A stretch of DNA of 64,000 nucleotides from assembly GCF_019145195.1 (NCBI RefSeq), contig NZ_JAHSTW010000011.1, forward strand, positions 248,001 to 312,000. Reading direction: 5' to 3'. The translations under genes and the position numbers were made by a program. This document shows positions 1-7,825 of this stretch, one piece after another. The notes beneath the pieces were generated by a model. It had not been told where the DNA came from and searched no databases. It was given only the letters and a program-made list of their open reading frames with translations. The first letter of the stretch is position 1. Each line of letters begins with the position of its first letter. This DNA is from Pseudomonas siliginis (lineage in GTDB: Bacteria; Pseudomonadota; Gammaproteobacteria; Pseudomonadales; Pseudomonadaceae).

Positions 1-3000
1 AGGGCAATGATCATCCCCGCCACCGTTTGCGTGTCGCGCGCCGGTTTCAGGTCGATGATGCGCTGACGGGCGAAACGGCGGATTTCGCCTTCGTATTCGT
101 CGATCGGGTGACCGGTCAGGTACAGGCCCAGAGTGTCTTTTTCACCCTTGAGACGCTCCTTGAGGGTCAGCTCCTTGGCCTTGCGATGTGACGCGTAGAC
201 GTCGGCATCTTCTTCGACAAACAAGCCGCCAAACAGGTCGGCGTGGCCAGAGTCGTGAGTCCGCGCAGTCTGCTCGGCAGCCTTGATCGCCTCTTCCATC
301 GCCGCCAGCAGTACCGCGCGGTTACGGTCGATGTTGGCTTGATAGGCCTTTTGTTCGTCGTGGAAATACGGGCCGAGGCGATCCAGCGCGCCGCTGCGAA
401 TCAAGCCATCAAGAGTTCGTTTGTTGATGCGCTTGAGGTCGACCCGCGCGCAGAAATCGAACAGATCCTTGAACGGACCGGCCTGTCGCGCTTCGGTGAT
501 CGCTTCCACCGGGCCTTCACCGACGCCCTTGATCGCGCCGAGGCCGTAAACGATGCGGCCGTCGTCGTTCACCGTGAACTTGAACTCCGAAGTGTTCACG
601 TCCGGCGCGTCGAGGCGCAGCTTCATCGTCCGCACTTCCTCGATCAAGGTCACGACCTTGTCGGTGTTGTGCATATCCGCCGAAAGTACCGCGGCCATGA
701 ACGGCGCCGGGTAGTGAGCTTTCAGCCAAGCTGTCTGGTAGGACACCAGGCCGTAAGCGGCGGAGTGGGATTTGTTGAAGCCGTAACCGGCGAATTTCTC
801 CACCAGGTCGAAAATGTTACCGGCCAGATCCGCGTCGATGCCGTTGGTTGCGCAACCCTCAATGAAACCGCCGCGCTGCTTGGCCATTTCTTCGGGCTTT
901 TTCTTACCCATCGCTCGACGCAGCATGTCCGCACCGCCGAGGGTGTAACCGGCCATGACCTGGGCAATCTGCATCACCTGTTCCTGATACAGGATGATGC
1001 CGTAAGTCGGCGCCAGTACCGGCTTGAGGCCGTCATATTGGTAGTCCGAGTGCGGATAGGCCAGTTCGGCGCGACCGTGCTTACGGTTGATGAAGTCGTC
1101 CACCATGCCCGATTGCAGCGGACCGGGACGGAACAGTGCAACGAGTGCGATCAAGTCTTCCAGGCAGTCGGGCTTGAGCTTTTTGATCAGCTCTTTCATG
1201 CCCCGGGATTCAAGCTGGAACACCGCCGTGGTTTCGGCTTTTTGCAGCAACTGGTAGGTCGGCTTATCGTCGAGCGGGATAAAGGCGATATCCAGCGGCG
1301 GCTCGTTGACCTTGGCGCGGTCACGGTTGATGGTCTTGAGCGCCCAGTCGATGATCGTCAGGGTACGCAGGCCGAGGAAGTCGAACTTCACCAGACCGGC
1401 GGCCTCAACGTCGTCCTTGTCGAACTGGGTCACCAGACCGTCACCGGCCTCGTCGCAATAGATCGGCGAGAAATCGGTCAATTTGGTCGGTGCGATCACC
1501 ACACCACCGGCGTGTTTACCGACGTTACGCACCACGCCCTCAAGCTTGCGCGCCATCTCCCAGATTTCCGCCGCTTCTTCATCGACCTTGATGAAGTCGC
1601 GCAGGATTTCTTCCTGTTCGTAGGCTTTTTCCAGGGTCATGCCGACTTCGAACGGTATCATCTTCGACAGACGATCCGCCAGGCCGTAGGACTTGCCCTG
1701 CACCCGCGCCACGTCACGGACCACAGCCTTGGCGGCCATGGAACCGAAGGTGATGATCTGGCTCACCGCGTTGCGGCCGTACTTCTCGGCCACGTAATCG
1801 ATCACCCGGTCACGACCGTCCATGCAGAAGTCGACGTCGAAGTCGGGCATCGAGACCCGTTCCGGGTTGAGGAAACGTTCGAACAGCAGGTCATATTCCA
1901 GCGGGTCGAGGTCGGTGATCTTCTGTACGTAAGCCACCAGCGAACCGGCACCCGACCCACGGCCCGGACCTACCGGCACGCCGTTGTTCTTGGCCCACTG
2001 GATAAAGTCCATCACGATCAGGAAGTAACCGGGGAAGCCCATCTGGATGATGATATCCAGCTCGAAATTCAAGCGGTCGACGTAGACCTGACGCTTGGCT
2101 TCGTAGTCTTCGGTAGTGTCCTTGGGCAGCAGCACCGCCAGGCGTTCTTCGAGCCCTTCGAAGGAGACCTTGCGGAAATATTCGTCGATGGTCATGCCAT
2201 CGGGAATCGGGAAGTTGGGCAGGAAGTGCGTGCCCAGCTTCACTTCGATGTTGCAGCGCTTGGCGATCTCGACGGTGTTTTCGATGGCGTCGGGGATATC
2301 GCTGAACAGCTCGAGCATTTCCTCGGCGCTTTTCAGGTATTGCTGATCGCTGTAATTCTTCGAACGACGCGGGTCATCGAGGGCGCGGCCTTCACCGATG
2401 CACACACGGGTTTCGTGGGCGGCGAAGTCTTCCTGCTTGATGAAGCGCACATCGTTGGTCGCCACCAGCGGCGCGCCAAGCTTGTCGGCCAGCGCCACGG
2501 CGCCGTGCAGTTGTTCTTCGTCGTTAGGACGGTTGGTGCGCTGGATTTCCAGATAGAAACGATCCGGGAACACCGCCATCCACTCGCGTGCCAGCGCTTC
2601 TGCTTCCGCCGGGTTGCCGCCGATCATGGCCATGCCGATCTCGCCTTCTTTGGCGGCGGACAGCATGATCAAACCTTCGCTGGCCTCGGCCACCCACTCG
2701 CGCTCGACGATGACCATGCCGTTGCGCTGGCCTTCGATGAAGCCACGCGAGATCAATTCGGTGAGATTGCGATAACCCTGAGCGTTCATCACCAGCAGGC
2801 TGAGGCGGCTCAGCGGTGCATCCGGGTCCTTGTTCGCCAGCCACAGGTCGGCGCCGCAGATCGGCTTGATGCCGGCGCCCATGGCGTTTTTATAGAACTT
2901 GACCAGGGAACACATGTTGTTCTGGTCGGTGACCGCGACCGCCGGCATGTTCATGGCGGTCAGCGCTTTGACCAGCGGCTTGATCCGCACCAGCCCGTCG

Positions 3001-3050
3001 ACCAGGGAGTATTCAGTGTGCAGGCGTAGATGAACGAATGAAGCCGGCAT
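1..3050 (-). CDS. dnaE: DNA polymerase III alpha subunit (3' end cut by window)
   Basis: Replicative polymerase catalytic subunit. The minus-strand frame is open from the ATG at 3050 to the window edge, giving 1016 codons of a protein that is normally about 1170. The N-terminal PHP domain begins with the typical FVHLRLHTEYS motif. The catalytic PDFDVDF motif falls near residues 400-404, as in E. coli DnaE, and a second KFDFLGLR motif lies further on. The helix-hairpin-helix region follows near residues 850-900. Only the C-terminal OB-fold/tau-binding part is missing. The gene follows rnhB after 76 bases that contain a strong inverted repeat. In the usual order accA would come next, outside the window. 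No frameshift was seen. Confidence 0.97.
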   Translation of the reverse strand, partial: MPASFVHLRLHTEYSLVDGLVRIKPLVKALTAMNMPAVAVTDQNNMCSLVKFYKNAMGAGIKPICGADLWLANKDPDAPLSRLSLLVMNAQGYRNLTELISRGFIEGQRNGMVIVEREWVAEASEGLIMLSAAKEGEIGMAMIGGNPAEAEALAREWMAVFPDRFYLEIQRTNRPNDEEQLHGAVALADKLGAPLVATNDVRFIKQEDFAAHETRVCIGEGRALDDPRRSKNYSDQQYLKSAEEMLELFSDIPDAIENTVEIAKRCNIEVKLGTHFLPNFPIPDGMTIDEYFRKVSFEGLEERLAVLLPKDTTEDYEAKRQVYVDRLNFELDIIIQMGFPGYFLIVMDFIQWAKNNGVPVGPGRGSGAGSLVAYVQKITDLDPLEYDLLFERFLNPERVSMPDFDVDFCMDGRDRVIDYVAEKYGRNAVSQIITFGSMAAKAVVRDVARVQGKSYGLADRLSKMIPFEVGMTLEKAYEQEEILRDFIKVDEEAAEIWEMARKLEGVVRNVGKHAGGVVIAPTKLTDFSPIYCDEAGDGLVTQFDKDDVEAAGLVKFDFLGLRTLTIIDWALKTINRDRAKVNEPPLDIAFIPLDDKPTYQLLQKAETTAVFQLESRGMKELIKKLKPDCLEDLIALVALFRPGPLQSGMVDDFINRKHGRAELAYPHSDYQYDGLKPVLAPTYGIILYQEQVMQIAQVMAGYTLGGADMLRRAMGKKKPEEMAKQRGGFIEGCATNGIDADLAGNIFDLVEKFAGYGFNKSHSAAYGLVSYQTAWLKAHYPAPFMAAVLSADMHNTDKVVTLIEEVRTMKLRLDAPDVNTSEFKFTVNDDGRIVYGLGAIKGVGEGPVEAITEARQAGPFKDLFDFCARVDLKRINKRTLDGLIRSGALDRLGPYFHDEQKAYQANIDRNRAVLLAAMEEAIKAAEQTARTHDSGHADLFGGLFVEEDADVYASHRKAKELTLKERLKGEKDTLGLYLTGHPIDEYEGEIRRFARQRIIDLKPARDTQTVAGMIIA

Positions 3051-3079
3051 AGTGATCCTGTCCAGTTACATAGAGACAA

Positions 3080-3105
3080 CGAGGCCCGGATTGTACCGGG
3101 CCTCG
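3080..3105. other. Inverted repeat between rnhB and dnaE
   Basis: A perfect 10-base stem (arms 3080-3089 and 3096-3105) with a six-base loop sits in the short rnhB-dnaE gap. Read in the direction of the operon it lacks a proper T run, so it is more likely an mRNA-stabilising or attenuating hairpin than a full terminator. Its role is inferred only from its position. Confidence 0.5.
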
Positions 3106-3126
3106 AATAAAACATCAGCCTTGCGC

Positions 3127-3768
3127 CTAAACCTGCGTCAGGCTTTCCCGCGCCTCGTAAGCCAGGCGTACCGGGGCGAACGAGCGGCGGTGAATCGGCG
3201 TCGGGCCGAGCCGCGCCAGCGCTTCCAGATGAACGGGCGTCGGATAGCCTTTGTGGCCACCGATGCCGTAGCCAGGGTAGATCAATTCGAATGCCGCCAT
3301 CTCGCGGTCACGGCTGACCTTGGCCAGAATCGACGCCGCCGCGATCGCCGGCACCTTGCCGTCGCCCTGAATCACCGCCTCGGCACGCATCGGCAGATGC
3401 GGGCAGCGGTTACCGTCGATCATCGCCAGCTTCGGCTGAATATGCAGACCGGCAACCGCGCGCTGCATGGCCAGCATGGTCGCGTGGAGGATATTCAGAT
3501 CGTCGATTTCTTCGACTTCGGCACGCGCGATGCACCAGCTCAGGGCCTTTTCGCAGATCTCGTCATAGAGCTTTTCGCGCTTGGCTTCGGTGAGTTTTTT
3601 CGAATCGTCGAGGCCGAGGATCGGCCGGTTCGGATCGAGAATCACTGCCGCCGTCACCACCGCACCGCACAACGGACCACGACCGACTTCATCAACACCG
3701 GCGACCAGTTCTTCGACTTCGGCTACCAGAGTGAAATCCAGGCCCATTTGCATGCTTGTCTTGCTCAT
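3127..3768 (-). CDS. rnhB: Ribonuclease HII
   Basis: Cleaves RNA in RNA-DNA hybrids and removes single misincorporated ribonucleotides. The protein has 213 residues, with the family signature DEVGRG at residues 26-31 carrying the catalytic Asp-Glu, followed by GPLCG and the DDSKKL motif. The chosen ATG overlaps the lpxB stop by four bases. Internal Met codons at residues 6 and 8 would give a length nearer the usual 200, so the true start may be slightly downstream. It sits between lpxB and dnaE, the standard gammaproteobacterial order. Confidence 0.95.
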   Translation of the reverse strand: MSKTSMQMGLDFTLVAEVEELVAGVDEVGRGPLCGAVVTAAVILDPNRPILGLDDSKKLTEAKREKLYDEICEKALSWCIARAEVEEIDDLNILHATMLAMQRAVAGLHIQPKLAMIDGNRCPHLPMRAEAVIQGDGKVPAIAAASILAKVSRDREMAAFELIYPGYGIGGHKGYPTPVHLEALARLGPTPIHRRSFAPVRLAYEARESLTQV

Positions 3769-4895
3769 TGTGGTTTGCCGATCAGGTCAAGGACGGCTTG
3801 CGCCGCCTGATTGGAAGCATCGCGCCGCAGCGTGCGGTGGATCTCGTCGAAGCCGCGGGTCTGTTCCTCGCCGCCATCGATCAAGGGCGACAGCGTCTGC
3901 GCCAACGCCTCGACAGTCGCATCATCCTGCAACAACTCCGGCACCAGCAAGCGCTGAGCGAGCAAGTTGGGCAGCGACACGTACGGGCTCTTGACCATGC
4001 GTTTGAGAATCCAGAACGTCAGCGGCGCCAACCGATACGCCACCACCATCGGCCGCTTGTACAGCAGCGCTTCAAGGGTAGCAGTGCCGGAGGCGATCAA
4101 CACGGCATTGCAGGCGGCGAGGGCCAAGTGGGATTTACCGTCGAGCAAGGTTACCGGCAAATCCCGGCCAGCAAGCAAGGCCTCGAGTTGCACCCGGCGT
4201 TCCGGGTTTGCACAAGGCATGACAAAGCGCACGCCCGGACGGATGCCGCGCAGACGTTCGGCGGTGTCGAGGAACAGCGCACCGAGGCGACTGACTTCCC
4301 CGCCACGGCTGCCCGGCATCAACGCCACCAGCGGACCGTCGGCCAAGCCCAGTTCGGTGCGCGCAGCGGCGCGGTCGGCTTCGAGCGGAATGGTATCGGC
4401 CAAGGTGTGACCGACGAAACGCACCGGCACGCCTTTCTCTTCGTAGAATTTCGCCTCGAACGGCAACAGGGTCAGCATCAGATCGCAGCCTTCGCGGATC
4501 TTCAGCACCCGCTTCTGCCGCCACGCCCATACCGACGGGCTGACGTAATGCACGGTCTTGATCCCGGCCTGACGCAGCTTGAGTTCGATATTGAGGTTGA
4601 AATCCGGCGCATCGATGCCGATGAACACGTCCGGCTTGGCGGCGATCAGTGTGGCAATCAGCTCTTTGCGGCGCTTGAGCAATTCACGCAGCCGACCGAG
4701 GACCTCCACCAGCCCCATGACCGACAAGCGCTCCATGGGAAAGTACGAGGTCAGGCCTTCGGCCTGCATCAACGGACCGCCGACGCCGATGAACTCGACT
4801 GCCGGGTGCTGTGCCTTGAGCGCGCGCATGAGGCCGGCGCCGAGAATGTCACCGGAAGCCTCACCCGCCACCAGCGCGATACGCAGACTGGCCAT
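3765..4895 (-). CDS. lpxB: Lipid-A-disaccharide synthase
   Basis: A GT19-family glycosyltransferase that joins UDP-diacylglucosamine and lipid X to make the lipid A disaccharide on the inner face of the inner membrane. It has 376 residues, the family length. The N-terminus holds the VAGEASGD motif, and the GSRGGEVSRL motif lies mid-protein. The gene lies two bases after lpxA and overlaps rnhB by four bases, so it is clearly translated as part of the lpx operon. Confidence 0.97.
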   Translation of the reverse strand: MASLRIALVAGEASGDILGAGLMRALKAQHPAVEFIGVGGPLMQAEGLTSYFPMERLSVMGLVEVLGRLRELLKRRKELIATLIAAKPDVFIGIDAPDFNLNIELKLRQAGIKTVHYVSPSVWAWRQKRVLKIREGCDLMLTLLPFEAKFYEEKGVPVRFVGHTLADTIPLEADRAAARTELGLADGPLVALMPGSRGGEVSRLGALFLDTAERLRGIRPGVRFVMPCANPERRVQLEALLAGRDLPVTLLDGKSHLALAACNAVLIASGTATLEALLYKRPMVVAYRLAPLTFWILKRMVKSPYVSLPNLLAQRLLVPELLQDDATVEALAQTLSPLIDGGEEQTRGFDEIHRTLRRDASNQAAQAVLDLIGKPQ

Positions 4896-4897
4896 GA

Positions 4898-5674
4898 TCA
4901 GCGGGTGATGCCGCGAGTCGACGCCTGGATCGAATCGCGGAACACGGCGACTTCAGGGAACTGCGCAGACGGTTCTGCCAGCTCTGCCAGCGCCTGCTCG
5001 ACCGTCAGGCCTTGGCGGTAGACAGTCTTGTAGGCGCGGCGCAGCGCATGAATCGCGTCTTCGCTGAAACCGCGACGGCGCATGCCTTCGAAGTTCATGC
5101 TGCGCGCTTCGGCGGGGTTGCCGAACACGGTGACGAACGCCGGTACGTCCTTGCCGATCGCCGTGCCCATGCCGGAAAAGCTGTGGGCGCCGATGTGGCA
5201 GTACTGATGCACCAGGGTAAAACCGGAGAGGATCGCCCAGTCGTCAACGTGTACATGCCCGGCCAACGCAGTGTTGTTGACCAGAATGCAGTGGTTGCCG
5301 ATGACGCTGTCATGGCCGATGTGGGCATAGGCCATGATCAGGTTGTGATCACCCAGGGTGGTTTCCGAACGGTCCTGAACGGTGCCACGGTGAATCGTCA
5401 CGCCTTCGCGGATGACGTTGTGGTCACCGATCACCAGACGGGTTTCCTCGCCTTTGTACTTCAGATCCGGGGTGTCTTCGCCTACCGAAGAAAACTGGTA
5501 GATGCGATTGTGCTTACCAATGCGGGTCGGCCCCTTGAGGATCACATGCGGCCCGATCACGGTACCCTCGCCGATTTCCACACCTGCGCCGATGATCGAC
5601 CACGGGCCGACCTCGACGCCGTCAGCCAGAACGGCGGACGGATCGATGATTGCGCGAGGGTCAATCAAACTCAT
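4898..5674 (-). CDS. lpxA: UDP-N-acetylglucosamine acyltransferase
   Basis: First enzyme of lipid A synthesis; it transfers a hydroxyacyl chain from ACP to UDP-GlcNAc. It has 258 residues, starting at the ATG that overlaps the fabZ stop by four bases; a longer in-frame extension upstream lies inside fabZ and is rejected. Left-handed beta-helix hexapeptide repeats run from about residue 5 to 190, with the catalytic His region in MAYAHIGHD, and an alpha-helical C-terminus follows. It is flanked by fabZ and lpxB in the canonical order. Confidence 0.97.
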   Translation of the reverse strand: MSLIDPRAIIDPSAVLADGVEVGPWSIIGAGVEIGEGTVIGPHVILKGPTRIGKHNRIYQFSSVGEDTPDLKYKGEETRLVIGDHNVIREGVTIHRGTVQDRSETTLGDHNLIMAYAHIGHDSVIGNHCILVNNTALAGHVHVDDWAILSGFTLVHQYCHIGAHSFSGMGTAIGKDVPAFVTVFGNPAEARSMNFEGMRRRGFSEDAIHALRRAYKTVYRQGLTVEQALAELAEPSAQFPEVAVFRDSIQASTRGITR

Positions 5675-6111
5675 ACTTTTTGTTCCGCGCAGATGATCTC
5701 TGCCGAGCACACCGGCTTGCCGTCTACCGAAGCCTGGCACTCGAACTTCCAGATCTTGCGCTTGCAACTGATGAAGGTCGCTTCAAGGATCAACTGGTCG
5801 CCCGGCTTGACTGGCTGGCGGAAGCGCAGCTTGTCGGAACCGACGAAGTAATACAGGGTGCCGTCGGCCGGTTTGACGTCGAGCATCTTGAAACCGAGGA
5901 TCCCGGCAGCCTGAGCCATCGCTTCGATGATCAGCACGCCCGGCATGATTGGATGCGCAGGGAAGTGACCATTGAAGAACGGTTCATTGATGCTGACATT
6001 CTTGTAGGCGCGAATTCGCTTGCCTTCAGTGTCCAGTTCCACCACCCGGTCCACCAGCAGGAACGGGTAACGGTGAGGCAGGTATTCGCGAATCTCGTTG
6101 ATGTCCATCAT
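5671..6111 (-). CDS. fabZ: (3R)-hydroxyacyl-ACP dehydratase
   Basis: Dehydrates beta-hydroxyacyl-ACP in fatty acid elongation and so competes with LpxA for the same acyl-ACP pool. The hot-dog fold protein has 146 residues, with PHRYPFLLVDRV near residue 12 and the catalytic stretch FNGHFPAHPIMPGV near residues 47-60. Two ATGs in tandem open the gene; the upstream one is used here. It overlaps lpxA by four bases and follows lpxD after about 106 bases. Confidence 0.97.
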   Translation of the reverse strand: MMDINEIREYLPHRYPFLLVDRVVELDTEGKRIRAYKNVSINEPFFNGHFPAHPIMPGVLIIEAMAQAAGILGFKMLDVKPADGTLYYFVGSDKLRFRQPVKPGDQLILEATFISCKRKIWKFECQASVDGKPVCSAEIICAEQKV

Positions 6112-6217
6112 TTCAGGGGAAAGCCTATGTAAAGATTGGGAGCGCGACTGACGCGCACTCCTCTAGCAAATCAAGGAGGCAGTCCAGAGGCTGTGCACAC
6201 TTGATATGGAAATGGTA

Positions 6218-7273
6218 TCAGCCATCAGATGAAGCATTACCGTCAGGGGTCACTTCCCCAACGCGCTTTTCCAGCTGTTTCAACCGTCGCGCGATGTCAT
6301 CGAGCTGACGGATGCGGGCCGCGCTTTTGCGCCATTCGGCCGCCGGTTGCATGGCTGTGCCGGAAGAATAGGCGCCTGGCTCGGTAATCGAGTGAGTCAC
6401 CATAGTCATCCCGGTCAGGAAAACGTTGTCGCAAATATCAATGTGGCCGACCAGACCTACACCGCCAGCGAGCATGCAGTGCTTGCCAATCTTGGTGCTG
6501 CCGGAAATGCCGACGCACGCAGCCATGGCGGTGTGATCACCGACCTGGACGTTGTGCGCGATCTGAATCTGGTTGTCGAGCTTCACGCCATTGCCAATCA
6601 CGGTATCGGCCAGAGCGCCGCGGTCGATGGCGGTGTTCACGCCGATCTCGACATCGTCGCCGATGGTCACGCCACCGATCTGGGCGATTTTCTGCCAGAC
6701 ACCTTTTTCGTTGGCGAAGCCGAAGCCCTCACCGCCGATCACTGCGCCGGACTGAATAACCACACGCTTGCCGATGCGCACATCGTGATAGAGCGTGACG
6801 CGCGGAGCCAGCCAGCCGCCTTCACCGATTTCGCTGCGCGCGCCGACTACGCAATGCGCGCCCAGCGTGACCTGTGCAGCGATGCGTGCACCGGCTTCGA
6901 TCACCACGAACGGACCGATGCTGGCACTTGGATCAACCACTGCGTCCGCCGCGATCACCGCTGTCGGATGAATCCCGCCAGCCGCTTTTGGCTTTGGATC
7001 GAACAGATGCGAGATGCGTGCATAGGCCAGGTAAGGGTCCGGCACCACCAGGGCATTACCGGCAAAACCCTCAGCGTCGGCTTCCTTGAGCAGCAGTGCA
7101 GCTGCTTGAGAACCGGCCAGGTATTTGCGGTATTGGGGATTTGCCAGAAAGCTCAACTGAGCTGGGCCAGCCTCTTGCAAAGTGGCTAGCCCAGTAATTT
7201 GCGTCTCGGGGTCGCCACGCAGGGTGGCGCCGAGGTGCTCGGCCAACTGGCCGAGCCTGATAGTCACGGTCAT
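6218..7273 (-). CDS. lpxD: UDP-3-O-acylglucosamine N-acyltransferase
   Basis: Adds the N-linked hydroxyacyl chain in lipid A synthesis. It has 351 residues: an N-terminal uridine-binding domain to about residue 100, a hexapeptide beta-helix (about 100-300) with the catalytic His in QIAHNVQVG, and a C-terminal helix. It begins three bases after the skp stop, so the two are likely cotranscribed. A gap of 106 bases precedes fabZ, with no obvious terminator in it. Confidence 0.97.
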   Translation of the reverse strand: MTVTIRLGQLAEHLGATLRGDPETQITGLATLQEAGPAQLSFLANPQYRKYLAGSQAAALLLKEADAEGFAGNALVVPDPYLAYARISHLFDPKPKAAGGIHPTAVIAADAVVDPSASIGPFVVIEAGARIAAQVTLGAHCVVGARSEIGEGGWLAPRVTLYHDVRIGKRVVIQSGAVIGGEGFGFANEKGVWQKIAQIGGVTIGDDVEIGVNTAIDRGALADTVIGNGVKLDNQIQIAHNVQVGDHTAMAACVGISGSTKIGKHCMLAGGVGLVGHIDICDNVFLTGMTMVTHSITEPGAYSSGTAMQPAAEWRKSAARIRQLDDIARRLKQLEKRVGEVTPDGNASSDG

Positions 7274-7276
7274 GGG

Positions 7277-7780
7277 TTACTTCAGCTGATTCATGCGCTC
7301 GATAACCTGGCGCGTGATGTCGTACTGAGGTTTGACATCGATGACTGCGCCACGCTCGAACACCAGGTCAAAACCACCTTTCTTGATGACTTCTTCCACG
7401 GCACTGTCCAGTTTCGGCTTCAGTTGCTTGAGCATTTCACGGTCGGCAACGGCTTTGGCTTCATTCAGTTCCTTGGACTGGAACTGGAAGTCACGGGCCT
7501 TTTGCTTGAATTCCAGCTCCAGACGCTCACGCTCGCCCTGCTGCATTTTGTCGCCGCCGGCCATCAGACGGTCCTGAATGCCTTTGGCGCTGCTTTCCAG
7601 GGTTTTCAGCTTGGTCAGTTGCGGACCGAACTTCTTCTCTGCATCCACCGCGTACTTCTTCGCCGCGTCGGATTCCAGCAGAGCCATCTGATAGTTCAGC
7701 ACGGCAATTTTCATGTCGGCGAACGCCGGGCCTGCCACCAGTACGGAGGCCAGGAGAACCAATTGAGTCAACTTACGCAC
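7277..7780 (-). CDS. skp: Periplasmic chaperone OmpH/Skp
   Basis: Holds unfolded outer membrane proteins in the periplasm for delivery to BamA. It has 167 residues and starts with a GTG codon preceded at good spacing by GGAG. A signal peptide ends at about residue 21 (AFA before DMKIAVLNY). The rest is rich in Lys, Glu and Ala and predicted helical, as expected for the Skp tentacles. It lies 45 bases after bamA and three bases before lpxD. Confidence 0.95.
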   Translation of the reverse strand: MRKLTQLVLLASVLVAGPAFADMKIAVLNYQMALLESDAAKKYAVDAEKKFGPQLTKLKTLESSAKGIQDRLMAGGDKMQQGERERLELEFKQKARDFQFQSKELNEAKAVADREMLKQLKPKLDSAVEEVIKKGGFDLVFERGAVIDVKPQYDITRQVIERMNQLK

Positions 7781-7825
7781 GATGCACTCCTACAAAATCC
7801 ATTGTCGTTATCTTGGGTCAGACGC

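Noticed and set aside
243..3029. Long plus-strand open frame opposite dnaE
   Set aside because: It is the high-GC antisense shadow of dnaE, rich in His, Arg and Gln with no domain; the same holds for long frames opposite bamA (7199-10186) and ppc (52553-55267).
3080..3105. Rho-independent terminator before dnaE
   Set aside because: The stem is strong but no T run follows on the transcribed strand, and dnaE must be expressed; listed as an inverted repeat.
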